Assembly (NCBI GenBank): GCA_934090595.1
Contig: CAKOJO010000002.1
Span: 1-47,947, forward strand
Reading direction: 5' to 3'
DNA: 47,947 bases
Origin: an uncultured Bacilli bacterium
GTDB lineage: Bacteria; Bacillota_I; Bacilli_A; RF39; UBA660
Below are positions 1-7,525 of this stretch, one piece after another. The translations under genes were made by a program, and so were the position numbers. A model generated the notes under the pieces. It did no database searches, was not told the DNA's origin, and saw only the letters and a list, made by a program, of their open reading frames with translations. Numbering within the stretch: position 1 is the stretch's first letter; the number at the start of each line of letters is the position of its first letter.

Positions 1-82
1 GTTATAGTATAAAGTGTATGTTAATTCATAAATTAAGGTGGTACCACGGTTTTTCGTCCTTTAGTTTATGAATTTTTATTTT
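1..82 (+). promoter_or_regulatory. T-box riboswitch, 3' portion (tyrS leader)
   Basis: The conserved T-box sequence AAGGTGGTACCACGG lies at 35-49 and is followed by the usual TTTTCGTCCTTT. The alternative terminator helix pairs 24-32 (ATTCATAAA) with 65-73 (TTTATGAAT) plus 35-38 with 58-61, and is followed by TTTTATTTT at 74-82. Uncharged tRNA binding would favour the antiterminator and allow tyrS expression. The 5' part with the specifier loop is outside the window, so tyrosine specificity is inferred only from the downstream gene. Confidence 0.93.
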
Positions 83-96
83 AAGGAGGGAAAATT

Positions 97-1314
97 ATGA
101 CACTATATGAAGAATTAAAATGGAGAGGTTTAATTAAAGATGTAGCAGGAGAAGATTTAGAAGACAAACTAAATAATGAACAAATATCATTCTATTGGGG
201 AACAGATCCAACCGCAGACAGTCTACATATTGGTCATTATTCATCACTAATAACAGCAAAAAGACTAGCTAAAGCAGGACATCATCCTATTCTTTTAGTG
301 GGTGGAGCAACAGGTTTAATCGGAGATCCAAGACCAACCGCAGAAAGAGAAATTATTTCAAAAGAAAAACTTCAAAAGAATTTTGATGGTATTAAAAAAC
401 AAGTAAGTACAATACTCGAAGGAAAAGCAGAAATAGTTAATAACTATGATTGGATGAAAGATTACACATACTTAGAATTCTTAAGAGATATTGGTAAATA
501 CATAAATGTTAACTACATGTTGGCAAAAGATATCATCAGCAGAAGACTTGAAACAGGTATAACATATGCTGAATTCTCATATACACTACTACAAGGATAT
601 GATTTTCTACATCTATATAGAGAAAAAAACTGTATATTACAAGCCGCTGGTAGTGATCAATGGGGCAACATAACAACAGGAATAGAACTAATAAAAAAAA
701 TTGAAGGAAAAGAAGCATATGGGTTTACAATGCCTCTTATTCTAGATGCAAATGGTAATAAATTTGGTAAAAGTGAAGGAAATGCATTATGGTTAGATAT
801 AAATAAAACATCTGGTTATGAACTATATCAATACTTAATAAATTCAGATGATACAAAAGTAGAAGAATATTTAAAAGTATATACATTCTTAAATAAAGAA
901 GAAATAGATAATATTATGAAACAACATAATGAAAATCCACATCTAAGAATAGCACAAGAAAAACTAGCACAAGAGTTTATCACTGATTTACATGGAGAAG
1001 AAGAATATAAAAGTGCCAAACAAATATCAGATGCTTTATTTAAAAATGATATTAAAAATCTATCAGATGAACAAATATCACAAGCATTTAAAGGAGTTCC
1101 AACATTTAAGTTAGAAAATAATAAACCAATCATTGCTATCTTAACTGAAGCTAAAATAGCATCATCAAGAAGAGAAGCAAGAGAATTCTTAAATAATAAT
1201 GCAATCACACTAAATGGTGAAATAATAAATGATGAAAATTATGTGATAGATAATAATAAAAAATATAATATTATAAGAAAAGGAAAGAAAAAATACTTTG
1301 TTCTAGAAAGATAA
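97..1314 (+). CDS. tyrS: Tyrosyl-tRNA synthetase
   Basis: This class I synthetase charges tRNA-Tyr with tyrosine in the cytoplasm. The 405-residue length fits bacterial TyrS. The HIGH signature is at residues 44-47 and the KMSKS loop is present as KFGKS at 222-226. The tyrosine/tRNA-binding region around 'GSDQWGN' is intact, and the C-terminal ~70 residues ('ASSRREAREFL') form the S4-like RNA-binding domain. An AAGGAGGG ribosome site at 83-90 sits 6 bases before the ATG. The T-box leader upstream indicates control by tRNA charging, and a terminator overlaps the stop codon, so the gene is probably monocistronic. Confidence 0.98.
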   Translation: MTLYEELKWRGLIKDVAGEDLEDKLNNEQISFYWGTDPTADSLHIGHYSSLITAKRLAKAGHHPILLVGGATGLIGDPRPTAEREIISKEKLQKNFDGIKKQVSTILEGKAEIVNNYDWMKDYTYLEFLRDIGKYINVNYMLAKDIISRRLETGITYAEFSYTLLQGYDFLHLYREKNCILQAAGSDQWGNITTGIELIKKIEGKEAYGFTMPLILDANGNKFGKSEGNALWLDINKTSGYELYQYLINSDDTKVEEYLKVYTFLNKEEIDNIMKQHNENPHLRIAQEKLAQEFITDLHGEEEYKSAKQISDALFKNDIKNLSDEQISQAFKGVPTFKLENNKPIIAILTEAKIASSRREAREFLNNNAITLNGEIINDENYVIDNNKKYNIIRKGKKKYFVLER

Positions 1315-1332
1315 ATAATCTTTCTTTTTTTA
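1306..1332 (+). terminator. Rho-independent terminator of tyrS
   Basis: GAAAGAT (1306-1312) pairs with ATCTTTC (1318-1324) and is followed by a T run; the tyrS stop codon lies inside the stem-loop. Confidence 0.8.
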
Positions 1333-1334
1333 TA

Positions 1335-1359
1335 AAATAAAAAAACATCCGAAGATGTT
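1335..1359 (-). terminator. Terminator of tRNA-His
   Basis: Read on the minus strand, AACATC-TTCG-GATGTT (1359-1344) is a UUCG-type tetraloop hairpin followed by a T run (1343-1335), immediately after the tRNA-His 3' end. Confidence 0.85.
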
Positions 1360-1370
1360 AATAAACCAAA

Positions 1371-1447
1371 TGGGGCGGCATGTGGGAATCGAACCCACGC
1401 ATACTAGTGCCACAAACTAGCGTGTTAACCACTTCACCAATGCCGCC
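1371..1447 (-). tRNA. tRNA-His (GTG)
   Basis: The minus strand folds into a full cloverleaf. The anticodon stem CTAGT/ACTAG encloses the loop TTGTGGC, giving anticodon GTG. The acceptor stem has 8 pairs because the extra 5' G(-1) typical of tRNA-His is encoded opposite C73, and the 3' CCA is encoded (TGG at 1371-1373 on the plus strand). The T-arm reads GTGGGTTCGAATCCCAC. Confidence 0.97.
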
Positions 1448-1467
1448 ATGTAAATCAATATGTATAT

Positions 1468-1496
1468 ATTCTATCATTTTTTGTAGATATTTGCAA
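1468..1496 (-). promoter_or_regulatory. Promoter of tRNA-His
   Basis: On the minus strand, -35 TTGCAA (1496-1491) and -10 TAGAAT (1473-1468) are separated by 17 bases, about 20 bases upstream of the mature tRNA. Confidence 0.75.
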
Positions 1497-1571
1497 TAGT
1501 TTTTCATTAATTTATGGGCATTAACACATTCTAAAAAAATAGACATTCATAATATAAAAAAGGAGGAAAAA

Positions 1572-2000
1572 ATGATGAATAACTATGATGAATATTATAA
1601 CTATTTAAATGATATGCAATATCAACAAAAAAATGTTAATAACTCGATAATTGAACAAGATCCATATGAAGCTTTTATAAAAGGGAATTTATTTAATAAT
1701 CTTTACGATCAATATAAAAATTACCAACCAGCTAAAATTAATCCAAAAGATGAACAAGAATATGCTTTATTAATGGTTCAAATATATGATTTTTGTGCAC
1801 ATGAACTAACATTATACTTAGATGTTAACCCAAATGATCAAGAAGCAATAAGATTAAGAACAGAATACACAAATTTAGCTAAACAAGCACTAAATGAATA
1901 TGAATCACAATATGGAGCATTAAATCTATCAAGTAGTAACCTTGCCGCAATACCTTGGGCATGGGATACAAAAAAATGGCCATGGGAGGGAAATAAATAA
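1572..2000 (+). CDS. CotJA-CotJB fusion spore-coat protein
   Basis: The 142-residue protein looks like two CotJ proteins in one chain. Residues about 30-58 ('DPYEAFIKGNLFNNLYDQYK') match the CotJA core, which has a conserved 'GTLFPEL..PY' type segment. Residues about 62-139 match CotJB: a helix with 'DFCAHELTLYLDVNP', then 'YESQYGAL' and a tryptophan-rich tail ending 'KKWPWEG'. CotJA and CotJB are normally separate polypeptides that associate with CotJC in the inner spore coat. The gene overlaps cotJC by one base (TAATG), so translation is coupled. No sigma-A type promoter is obvious in 1497-1571; a sporulation sigma factor may be used. A strong AGGAGG lies at 1561-1566, and ATG 1575 is an equally possible start. 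Confidence 0.85.
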   Translation: MMNNYDEYYNYLNDMQYQQKNVNNSIIEQDPYEAFIKGNLFNNLYDQYKNYQPAKINPKDEQEYALLMVQIYDFCAHELTLYLDVNPNDQEAIRLRTEYTNLAKQALNEYESQYGALNLSSSNLAAIPWAWDTKKWPWEGNK

Positions 2001-2563
2001 TGTGGAAATATGATAAAAAACTACAATATCCTATTAATATAAAAAAATCTGATCCTAAATTAGCCAATCTAATAGTAACACAATATGGTGGCGCAAACGG
2101 TGAGTTAGGAGCAGCATTAAGATATTTAAATCAAAGATATACAATGCCAGACGCAAAAGGAAGAGCTTTACTTACAGATATTGGAACAGAGGAACTAGGC
2201 CACGTAGAAATGATCTGTGCAATGATATATCAATTAACAAAAAATGCTACAAAAGAAGAAATGACAAAAGCAGGATTTGATCCACATTATGCAGAACATG
2301 GAAAAGCACTATTCCCAACAGATGCCAATGGCGTACCATTTACAGCAAGCTACTTTGCAACAACAGGAGATCCAGTAGCAGACTTAGCAGAAGACATGGC
2401 CGCAGAAGAAAAAGCACGAGCAGTATATGAAAACTTAATAAACTTAACAAACGATCCTGATGTAATCGGTCCATTATTATTCTTAAGACAAAGAGAAATA
2501 GTCCATTACGCAAGATTTAAACAATTATATGACGAATATAAATCAAAAGGATACGATAAGTAA
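2000..2563 (+). CDS. cotJC: CotJC, manganese-catalase-like spore coat protein
   Basis: The 187-residue protein belongs to the ferritin-like manganese catalase family. It carries the paired metal-ligand helices of the fold: 'GANGELGAALRYLNQRY', 'DIGTEELGHVEMICAMIYQL', 'AAEEKARAVYENL' and 'REIVHYARF', with the Glu and Glu-x-x-His residues expected for a di-manganese centre. In spore formers CotJC is part of the coat and may remove peroxide. It starts one base inside the preceding CotJA-CotJB gene and has a GGGAGG ribosome site inside it. Its presence implies descent from, or current ability for, endospore formation. Confidence 0.93.
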   Translation: MWKYDKKLQYPINIKKSDPKLANLIVTQYGGANGELGAALRYLNQRYTMPDAKGRALLTDIGTEELGHVEMICAMIYQLTKNATKEEMTKAGFDPHYAEHGKALFPTDANGVPFTASYFATTGDPVADLAEDMAAEEKARAVYENLINLTNDPDVIGPLLFLRQREIVHYARFKQLYDEYKSKGYDK

Positions 2564-2569
2564 AAAATA

Positions 2570-2600
2570 AAAAATATCATTTATTTTTGATATTTTTTTG
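2570..2600. terminator. Bidirectional terminator between convergent genes
   Basis: AAAAATATCA (2570-2579) pairs with TGATATTTTT (2588-2597), with A and T runs on both sides. It can end cotJC on the plus strand and the membrane-protein gene on the minus strand, whose TGA stop is inside the stem. Confidence 0.75.
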
Positions 2601-2975
2601 TTTTAATAAATCACTAAACATTAAAATCATAGTAACAACGACAATAACAACATAATTAATCATAAAATATGTATCATTAATAGAATAAACAATAGAATTA
2701 GCTAACGAATACTCTTTAACAAGAATAAGAAAAATATAAACATTAAGCATAATAGCAATAGTATTTTTAAACCAATCATTAATATCTTTTTTATCCTTAA
2801 TTAAAAACTTAATAATAGTATAAACAAAATAAATAATCATAGTAATTATAAATAAATAACTAACAAAATTATCACTCATAATAGTTTTATACATTACAAG
2901 AATGCATCCCATCACTAAAGTAACAGTTAAGTACTTTATTACATTTAATACACTTAGAAAATTAAAATCATTCAT
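2577..2975 (-). CDS. Small membrane protein of unknown function
   Basis: The 132-residue product has four hydrophobic segments (about residues 12-30, 38-60, 70-86 and 102-120) and no recognisable catalytic motif. Its start overlaps the end of the upstream AAA ATPase gene by 8 bases, so the two are translated together and may act together, for example with the membrane protein as a docking partner for the ATPase. No family could be assigned. It ends with TGA, inside the shared terminator. Confidence 0.7.
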   Translation of the reverse strand: MNDFNFLSVLNVIKYLTVTLVMGCILVMYKTIMSDNFVSYLFIITMIIYFVYTIIKFLIKDKKDINDWFKNTIAIMLNVYIFLILVKEYSLANSIVYSINDTYFMINYVVIVVVTMILMFSDLLKQKNIKNK

Positions 2976-3891
2976 AAAAATCCCTTCTCATATCTTCTTC
3001 TTTTTTTAATAAGTCACCAAATTGTTGATCAAAATCCACTAATCCTTTCTTTATAATATCAGGATACAAAGCAGTAGAATTAGCAATAGCTTTTCTAACA
3101 TGATCAATGGTAACAGTTTTCTTATTATCAAAAACCGCTTCAGAAAAAGCTTGTGATAACATAGCTAAAGCCACATCTGGATAACGACCAGCAGTTTCAT
3201 ATACTCTATTATATTCTTTATTAAGTTCAACTATAAAACGCATAATTCTTTCTCTAACAAAAGGAGTATAAGCCATAACAGTACCAGTTTTTTTCTCAAT
3301 TTTAGGAACAGTACCAAGCAATATTTCAACAGTCTCATCAATACTAGGTTCTTCAACTTCAATCTTTTGAAATCTTCTCGTAAATGCTTTATCTCTTAAT
3401 ATATATCTTTCATACTCATCAGTAGTAGTAGCACCAATAACTTTGATATCACCACGTCCAAGACCTGTCTTAAACATATTAGCAAAATCAAGAGAACTTC
3501 CATTATTTGAAGTACTAATAAGAGTATGAATTTCATCGATAAATAAAATAAACTTATCTCTTTCTTTTATTTCATCAACTAGTCTTTGAATTCTAGAATC
3601 ACCAGTTTCAGGATCCATTCCCATCAAAGCTTGAGTATCTATCTTAACAATTTCATAACCCTTTAAAGCATCAGGTACATCATTATGAATTATTTTATAA
3701 GCAAGTCCTTCAACAATCGCAGTTTTACCAATACCAGGTTTACCTGTTAAAATCGCGGACTTATCTGGTGTAAGCAGTACTAATATTAACTTTTTTATTT
3801 CTTCATCTCTACCAATCGCAGGATTAGTAACATATTCCTTCTTAGTAAAATTATCACCATATCTATCAATAAAACTATAATTACTAGTCAT
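2968..3891 (-). CDS. ClpA/ClpB-type single-ring AAA+ ATPase
   Basis: From the chosen start the protein has 307 residues and matches the first AAA module (D1) of ClpA/ClpB/ClpC. Visible are Walker A GKPGIGKT (50-57), Walker B FILFIDE (114-120), sensor 1 'VIGATTTDEY' (151-160) and an arginine-finger region 'FTRRFQKI' (170-177). It lacks the N-terminal Clp domain, the second AAA module and any ClpP-binding loop I can recognise, so it is unlikely to be a normal Clp protease subunit. The longest frame begins 21 bases earlier, but AAAGGATGAT lies just before the internal ATG at 3891. A downstream membrane-protein gene overlaps its 3' end. The substrate is unknown. Confidence 0.85.
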   Translation of the reverse strand: MTSNYSFIDRYGDNFTKKEYVTNPAIGRDEEIKKLILVLLTPDKSAILTGKPGIGKTAIVEGLAYKIIHNDVPDALKGYEIVKIDTQALMGMDPETGDSRIQRLVDEIKERDKFILFIDEIHTLISTSNNGSSLDFANMFKTGLGRGDIKVIGATTTDEYERYILRDKAFTRRFQKIEVEEPSIDETVEILLGTVPKIEKKTGTVMAYTPFVRERIMRFIVELNKEYNRVYETAGRYPDVALAMLSQAFSEAVFDNKKTVTIDHVRKAIANSTALYPDIIKKGLVDFDQQFGDLLKKEEDMRRDFYE

Positions 3892-3923
3892 ATATATCAT
3901 CCTTTCATACATTTTACATTAAT

Positions 3924-3952
3924 AGTATATAAAATTTTAACAAATTATTCAA
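3924..3952 (-). promoter_or_regulatory. Promoter of the AAA ATPase operon
   Basis: On the minus strand, -35 TTGAAT (3952-3947) and -10 TATACT (3929-3924) have a 17-base spacer. It is back to back with the divergent promoter at 3961-3989. Confidence 0.7.
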
Positions 3953-3960
3953 TATTTTGT

Positions 3961-3989
3961 TTGAATATTCTTAAGTTTTAGATTATAAT
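3961..3989 (+). promoter_or_regulatory. Promoter of the membrane-protein/Nudix operon
   Basis: -35 TTGAAT (3961-3966), 17-base spacer, -10 TATAAT (3984-3989). Confidence 0.8.
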
Positions 3990-4018
3990 TTATATATAAT
4001 AGAAAGGGCGTTGGTAGT

Positions 4019-4519
4019 ATGTATCTATACTTAACAATACTAGGAATCTTGTTTATAACATTATCTTCAATAGTAATTAATTTCCTAGATGCAATATTTC
4101 CAAGTAATAAAATAAGTTATTATCTTAATCCAAACAAAAAAACAGCATTTAATAGAACAAGTACAACAGTATTACCTATAATAATTTGGAACTTCATTTC
4201 AATTCCATTACTAGGCAATAACAAATTATTTTTGGTAAGCATAATAACTGATATATTTGTTTCATGCTGTATTATGTATGTAATAAAATATGCAATGATA
4301 GTAATATTCAACAAAGAAAATCCTGTCGTAGACATCATCTCAATAATAATATCAACAATATTTGGTTCAATAACATCATACATAATTCTACTTATCAACA
4401 GTAGTACACAAAACTACATGAAATATTCAGCAATAGGACTAGTAATAATTTTAGTATTATATTTAATAATTAAAAAACACAATCCAAAAAGTGATTTCTT
4501 CACAAAAGAAATGTATTAA
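4019..4519 (+). CDS. Integral membrane protein, unknown function
   Basis: The 166-residue protein has about five membrane segments: residues 3-25, 50-66, 73-97, 104-125 and 135-150. The C-terminus is a short hydrophilic tail ('HNPKSDFFTKEMY'). No enzyme or transporter signature was recognised. It has a clear sigma-A promoter upstream and lies 11 bases before a Nudix gene, so the two form a small operon. The reading frame and the ribosome site AGAAAGGG support it as a real gene. Confidence 0.7.
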   Translation: MYLYLTILGILFITLSSIVINFLDAIFPSNKISYYLNPNKKTAFNRTSTTVLPIIIWNFISIPLLGNNKLFLVSIITDIFVSCCIMYVIKYAMIVIFNKENPVVDIISIIISTIFGSITSYIILLINSSTQNYMKYSAIGLVIILVLYLIIKKHNPKSDFFTKEMY

Positions 4520-4530
4520 GGAGACCAATT

Positions 4531-4920
4531 ATGAAAAAAGAAAAATCATGTGGAACAATTATAATAGAAAATAATAAAGTATTATTAATACAACAAACAG
4601 ACAATGCATGGGGCTTTCCCAAAGGACACGTAGAAAATAATGAGACAGAACAAGAAACAGCAATTAGAGAAACAAAAGAAGAAACAAATTTAGATGTAGA
4701 AATAATTAGTAATAAAAAATACATAATTAACTATAAAATAAATAATGAAATAGATAAAGAAGTAGTATTCTTTTTAGCTAAAAAAACATCAGATAAAATA
4801 AAAAAACAAGACGAAGAAATAAAAAATATAAAATGGGTTGATTTAAACCAAGCATTTGACATAATAACATATGAAAACACTAAAGACATATATAAAGAAG
4901 TACTCAAAGACATTAAATAA
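4531..4920 (+). CDS. Nudix hydrolase, Ap4A-hydrolase-like
   Basis: This 129-residue Nudix protein contains the box starting at 'GHVENNE' and continuing 'RETKEETNL' (G-x5-E-x7-R-E-x2-E-E), with threonine in place of the last glycine. The surrounding 'SCGTIII', 'WGFPKGHVE' and a C-terminal 'IKWVDLNQA' segment match the asymmetrical diadenosine tetraphosphatase (NUDT2-like) group, which cleaves Ap4A to AMP and ATP. The substrate is inferred from that similarity. An AAGGAG ribosome site follows the preceding stop closely. Its last 8 bases overlap the end of the convergent helicase gene. Confidence 0.88.
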   Translation: MKKEKSCGTIIIENNKVLLIQQTDNAWGFPKGHVENNETEQETAIRETKEETNLDVEIISNKKYIINYKINNEIDKEVVFFLAKKTSDKIKKQDEEIKNIKWVDLNQAFDIITYENTKDIYKEVLKDIK

Positions 4921-6436
4921 GTCTTTTTTTCTTTATCATTTTTTCCATTTCTTTAACAAATATCGAAGGTTTTCTCTTACTACTAAATAGATAACAACAT
5001 CCACGAGTTCTAGTAATTGCAACATAAAAAAGTCTTCTTTCCTCCGCAAAAGGATAAGTCTCATCAGAATTAGAAACAAGTTCTAATATCTTATCTTCAT
5101 TTATTTTATTCGGAAAACCTAAATACCTATCATCAAGATTTATAACAATAACAACATCTTCTTCTAATCCTTTAGCCTTATGAACAGTCATATAATACAA
5201 TTCAATATTTTCGTTATTAGCATAAATAACTTTCTCTCCATCAAACGAAAAACTTTCATCAATAACCATATAAATATCATCGTTATTTCTACCTAATATC
5301 ATAATCGGAGATTTAAACTCATCATAAACTTCTTCAATAAGATTCTTAAAGTCATTAACAACATCATTATAATACACAATCCTAATAGGACTCTCCATTC
5401 TTTTCATAGAGACAAGATTCTTCTTTATTTGTTTTTTATTTTTCATAACAAAACTACCTGCTAAATCAATTAACTCCTGACTATTTCTATAAGTATTTTC
5501 AAGCTTTAATACTTTACAATCATCAAAATAGTTTTCAAAGTTAATAAATAAATTCAAACAACAACCAGAAAACTTATATATAGATTGAAAATCATCACCA
5601 ACCACTAATAAATTACAAGAAGTACACTTAATAATTTCATTGATCAAACAAAATCTTATATAAGAAGTATCTTGATATTCATCAATAATTATATATTTAA
5701 TATTATTCTTAACACCATTCTTCACTACACATTCAGTCGCAGTAATAATCATATCATCAAAATCAATCAAATTATTCAAAGACATATAATCATTATACTT
5801 AATATAAACATTAATACAAAATATTAAAAAAAGCTTCCCCTTTCTAAAACGACCATATTTACCAGTTTTAATCTTATTATAAAAAGAAATAAAATCACCA
5901 AGAACAAATCCATTACATTTAAAAAGCTTCAAGAAAGTAATGATGTTCCCCTTAAGAATATTTAATTTATAATAATATTTACTTAAAAAGACTAAATAAT
6001 CATCCTTAATGTTCTTACTATAACTATAATCAAAATAATTCATAATATATTTCATAAAATGTTGATAATCAATTACATCATAACTAAAAAAATCATTACA
6101 AATACTATCTAACAAGTCATCATCACTAATATCGTAATGATAATTATTAAAACTCAATATTTCAAGAGCAAGCTTATGAAAGGTATAAACATTAACACTA
6201 TATCCCATATCATTTAATTTTTTCATCAAACTATCACAAGCTTTATTAGTAAAAGAAATACCAATAATCTCTTCTTCCTTAACATCAAGATACTTTATCA
6301 AATAATTAATCTTACCAAGAATTGTCAAAGTCTTTCCAGAACCAGCTCCCGCTACTACAAGTACATGTTTATTATTGTTCAAAACTATCTCTTTTTGAAA
6401 ATTATCTAGTTCATAACCACATATTAAATCATTCAA
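4913..6436 (-). CDS. Compact UvrD/PcrA-like superfamily 1 DNA helicase
   Basis: All core SF1 helicase motifs are present: Walker A AGAGSGKT (residues 29-36), Ia 'GISFTNKA', II 'YIIIDEYQDTS', III 'VVGDDFQSIYKFSG', IV 'LENTYRNS', V 'MTVHKAKGLEEDVV' and VI 'FYVAITRTRG'. It should unwind DNA 3' to 5' using ATP. At about 507 residues it is much shorter than PcrA/UvrD (about 720), with reduced 1B/2B subdomains and no C-terminal tail. I chose the TTG at 6436 because GAGGTG lies 6 bases before it; the longest frame (ATG at 6472) has no ribosome site. It may be an accessory helicase rather than the genome's PcrA. Confidence 0.9.
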   Translation of the reverse strand: MNDLICGYELDNFQKEIVLNNNKHVLVVAGAGSGKTLTILGKINYLIKYLDVKEEEIIGISFTNKACDSLMKKLNDMGYSVNVYTFHKLALEILSFNNYHYDISDDDLLDSICNDFFSYDVIDYQHFMKYIMNYFDYSYSKNIKDDYLVFLSKYYYKLNILKGNIITFLKLFKCNGFVLGDFISFYNKIKTGKYGRFRKGKLFLIFCINVYIKYNDYMSLNNLIDFDDMIITATECVVKNGVKNNIKYIIIDEYQDTSYIRFCLINEIIKCTSCNLLVVGDDFQSIYKFSGCCLNLFINFENYFDDCKVLKLENTYRNSQELIDLAGSFVMKNKKQIKKNLVSMKRMESPIRIVYYNDVVNDFKNLIEEVYDEFKSPIMILGRNNDDIYMVIDESFSFDGEKVIYANNENIELYYMTVHKAKGLEEDVVIVINLDDRYLGFPNKINEDKILELVSNSDETYPFAEERRLFYVAITRTRGCCYLFSSKRKPSIFVKEMEKMIKKKRLI

Positions 6437-6602
6437 AATAATCACCTCTAAACAACTATAAACAACATCCAACTAAAAAGCAAATCACCAAAATTAAAAA
6501 TTGTTACAACTAAGAAAGATAAAATTTAAAAATTGAATCAAAAAACATATTGAAAACTAAAAATTGTCTCAAAAATATTAATAAAAAATTAATAAATAAA
6601 CA

Positions 6603-6631
6603 TTTACTACAGTAAGAAAATGTAATATAAT
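6603..6631 (+). promoter_or_regulatory. Promoter of the TM2 protein gene
   Basis: -35 TTTACT (6603-6608), 17-base spacer, -10 TATAAT (6626-6631). The stretch 6473-6600 upstream is A-rich, carries three loose copies of 'AAAAATTG' and shows no gene. Confidence 0.65.
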
Positions 6632-6666
6632 CAAAATATAAATATTTTATGAAAGGAGTAAAAACT

Positions 6667-6891
6667 ATGCAACACGTATCAGATAAATCAAGACTAATAG
6701 CATTCCTATTTTGCTTTTTCCTTGGAAACTTAGGAATTCACAGATTTTATGTTGGAAAAGTAGGGACAGGGGTACTTTATATTTTTACATTTGGCTTATT
6801 CGGAATCGGAATATTAGTAGATCTAATTATGATTCTATGCGGAAGCTACACTGATAAACAAGGAAACTTTGTAACTAGGTGGGATGTTTAA
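6667..6891 (+). CDS. TM2 domain protein
   Basis: The 74-residue product is a single TM2 domain: 'KSRLIAFLFCFFLGNLGIHRFYVGKVGTGVLYIFT' gives the first helix plus the conserved G-x-H-R-F-Y-x-G loop, followed by the second hydrophobic helix 'FGIGILVDLIMILCG'. TM2 proteins are small double-spanning membrane proteins whose role in bacteria is not settled. The frame could begin at 6649, but that ATG precedes the GAAAGGAG site (6651-6658), which is correctly spaced for ATG 6667. A terminator follows, so it is monocistronic. Confidence 0.9.
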   Translation: MQHVSDKSRLIAFLFCFFLGNLGIHRFYVGKVGTGVLYIFTFGLFGIGILVDLIMILCGSYTDKQGNFVTRWDV

Positions 6892-6909
6892 TAATAACAT
6901 CCTATTTTT
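6882..6909 (+). terminator. Terminator of the TM2 gene
   Basis: GGATGTT (6882-6888) pairs with AACATCC (6896-6902), followed by TATTTTTTA; the stop codon lies in the loop. Confidence 0.85.
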
Positions 6910-6942
6910 TATAGTAAAAATATAGTAAAAATATTAAAAATT

Positions 6943-6951
6943 TGGTATACT
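6943..6951 (+). promoter_or_regulatory. Extended -10 promoter
   Basis: TGGTATACT is an extended -10 (TGn + TATACT). The -35 region (TAGTAA at 6923-6928) is poor. It would drive the CmpB-like/prepilin pair. Confidence 0.5.
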
Positions 6952-6982
6952 AATCTTATAATAAAGAAGGAGAAGTAAAAAA

Positions 6983-7510
6983 ATGACAAAAGAAGTAAAC
7001 CAAAAAGTGCTATACCTAGTTCTGATATTCATGGTTGGAGCAGTGGTAGGATACATCTATGAAGTAATATTTTGTTTAATACAAGATCATCAGCTAATAA
7101 ATCGTGGAGTATTATATGGTCCATACTTACCAATCTATGGAGTAGGAGCAGTCTTTATATACTTGCTAAAGCCACTAAAAAAACATCCAGTACTATTCTT
7201 TATATCAGTCATGTTAACAACAGGAATACTAGAATATGCAATTGGACTATACTGCTTAAAAGTAAGTCATACAAAACTATGGGACTACACAGGACTATTC
7301 CTAAACATTCAAGGTTTAGTGTGTTTAAGAAGTGTTGTATCATTTGCAATCGGAGGATTAATTTTAATCTACATAGTAGACCCACTTTTAGAAAAAGCAG
7401 TAACTAAAATAAGCAAAAACACTGAACTGGCAATATGTTCTACATTCATTCTAATATTTATTACAGACATAATATTAAGCATTAAGTTTAGAACACCACC
7501 AGGACCATAA
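6983..7510 (+). CDS. CmpB-type (PF06541) membrane protein
   Basis: This 175-residue protein resembles the family annotated as 'putative ABC transporter permease, CmpB type'. The hallmark is the first two helices with 'GYIYEVIFCLIQDHQLINRGVLYGPYLPIYGVGAV', interrupted here by a short loop carrying the conserved R-G-x-L-x-G-P. Five hydrophobic segments are visible. The molecular function of the family is not established and no ABC ATPase gene is next to it. It is separated by 15 bases from the prepilin gene downstream and probably shares a transcript. An AAGGAGAAG site precedes the ATG. Confidence 0.82.
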   Translation: MTKEVNQKVLYLVLIFMVGAVVGYIYEVIFCLIQDHQLINRGVLYGPYLPIYGVGAVFIYLLKPLKKHPVLFFISVMLTTGILEYAIGLYCLKVSHTKLWDYTGLFLNIQGLVCLRSVVSFAIGGLILIYIVDPLLEKAVTKISKNTELAICSTFILIFITDIILSIKFRTPPGP

Positions 7511-7525
7511 AAAAGGAGAGAAAAT

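Noticed and set aside
1358..1546. Minus-strand reading frame of 62 codons over tRNA-His
   Set aside because: It is a shadow of the tRNA gene and its promoter; the tRNA fold is unambiguous.
7072..7407. 111-codon plus-strand frame inside the CmpB-type gene
   Set aside because: It overlaps entirely with a gene that has a ribosome site and family similarity; the alternative translation is Ser/Thr/Lys-rich noise.
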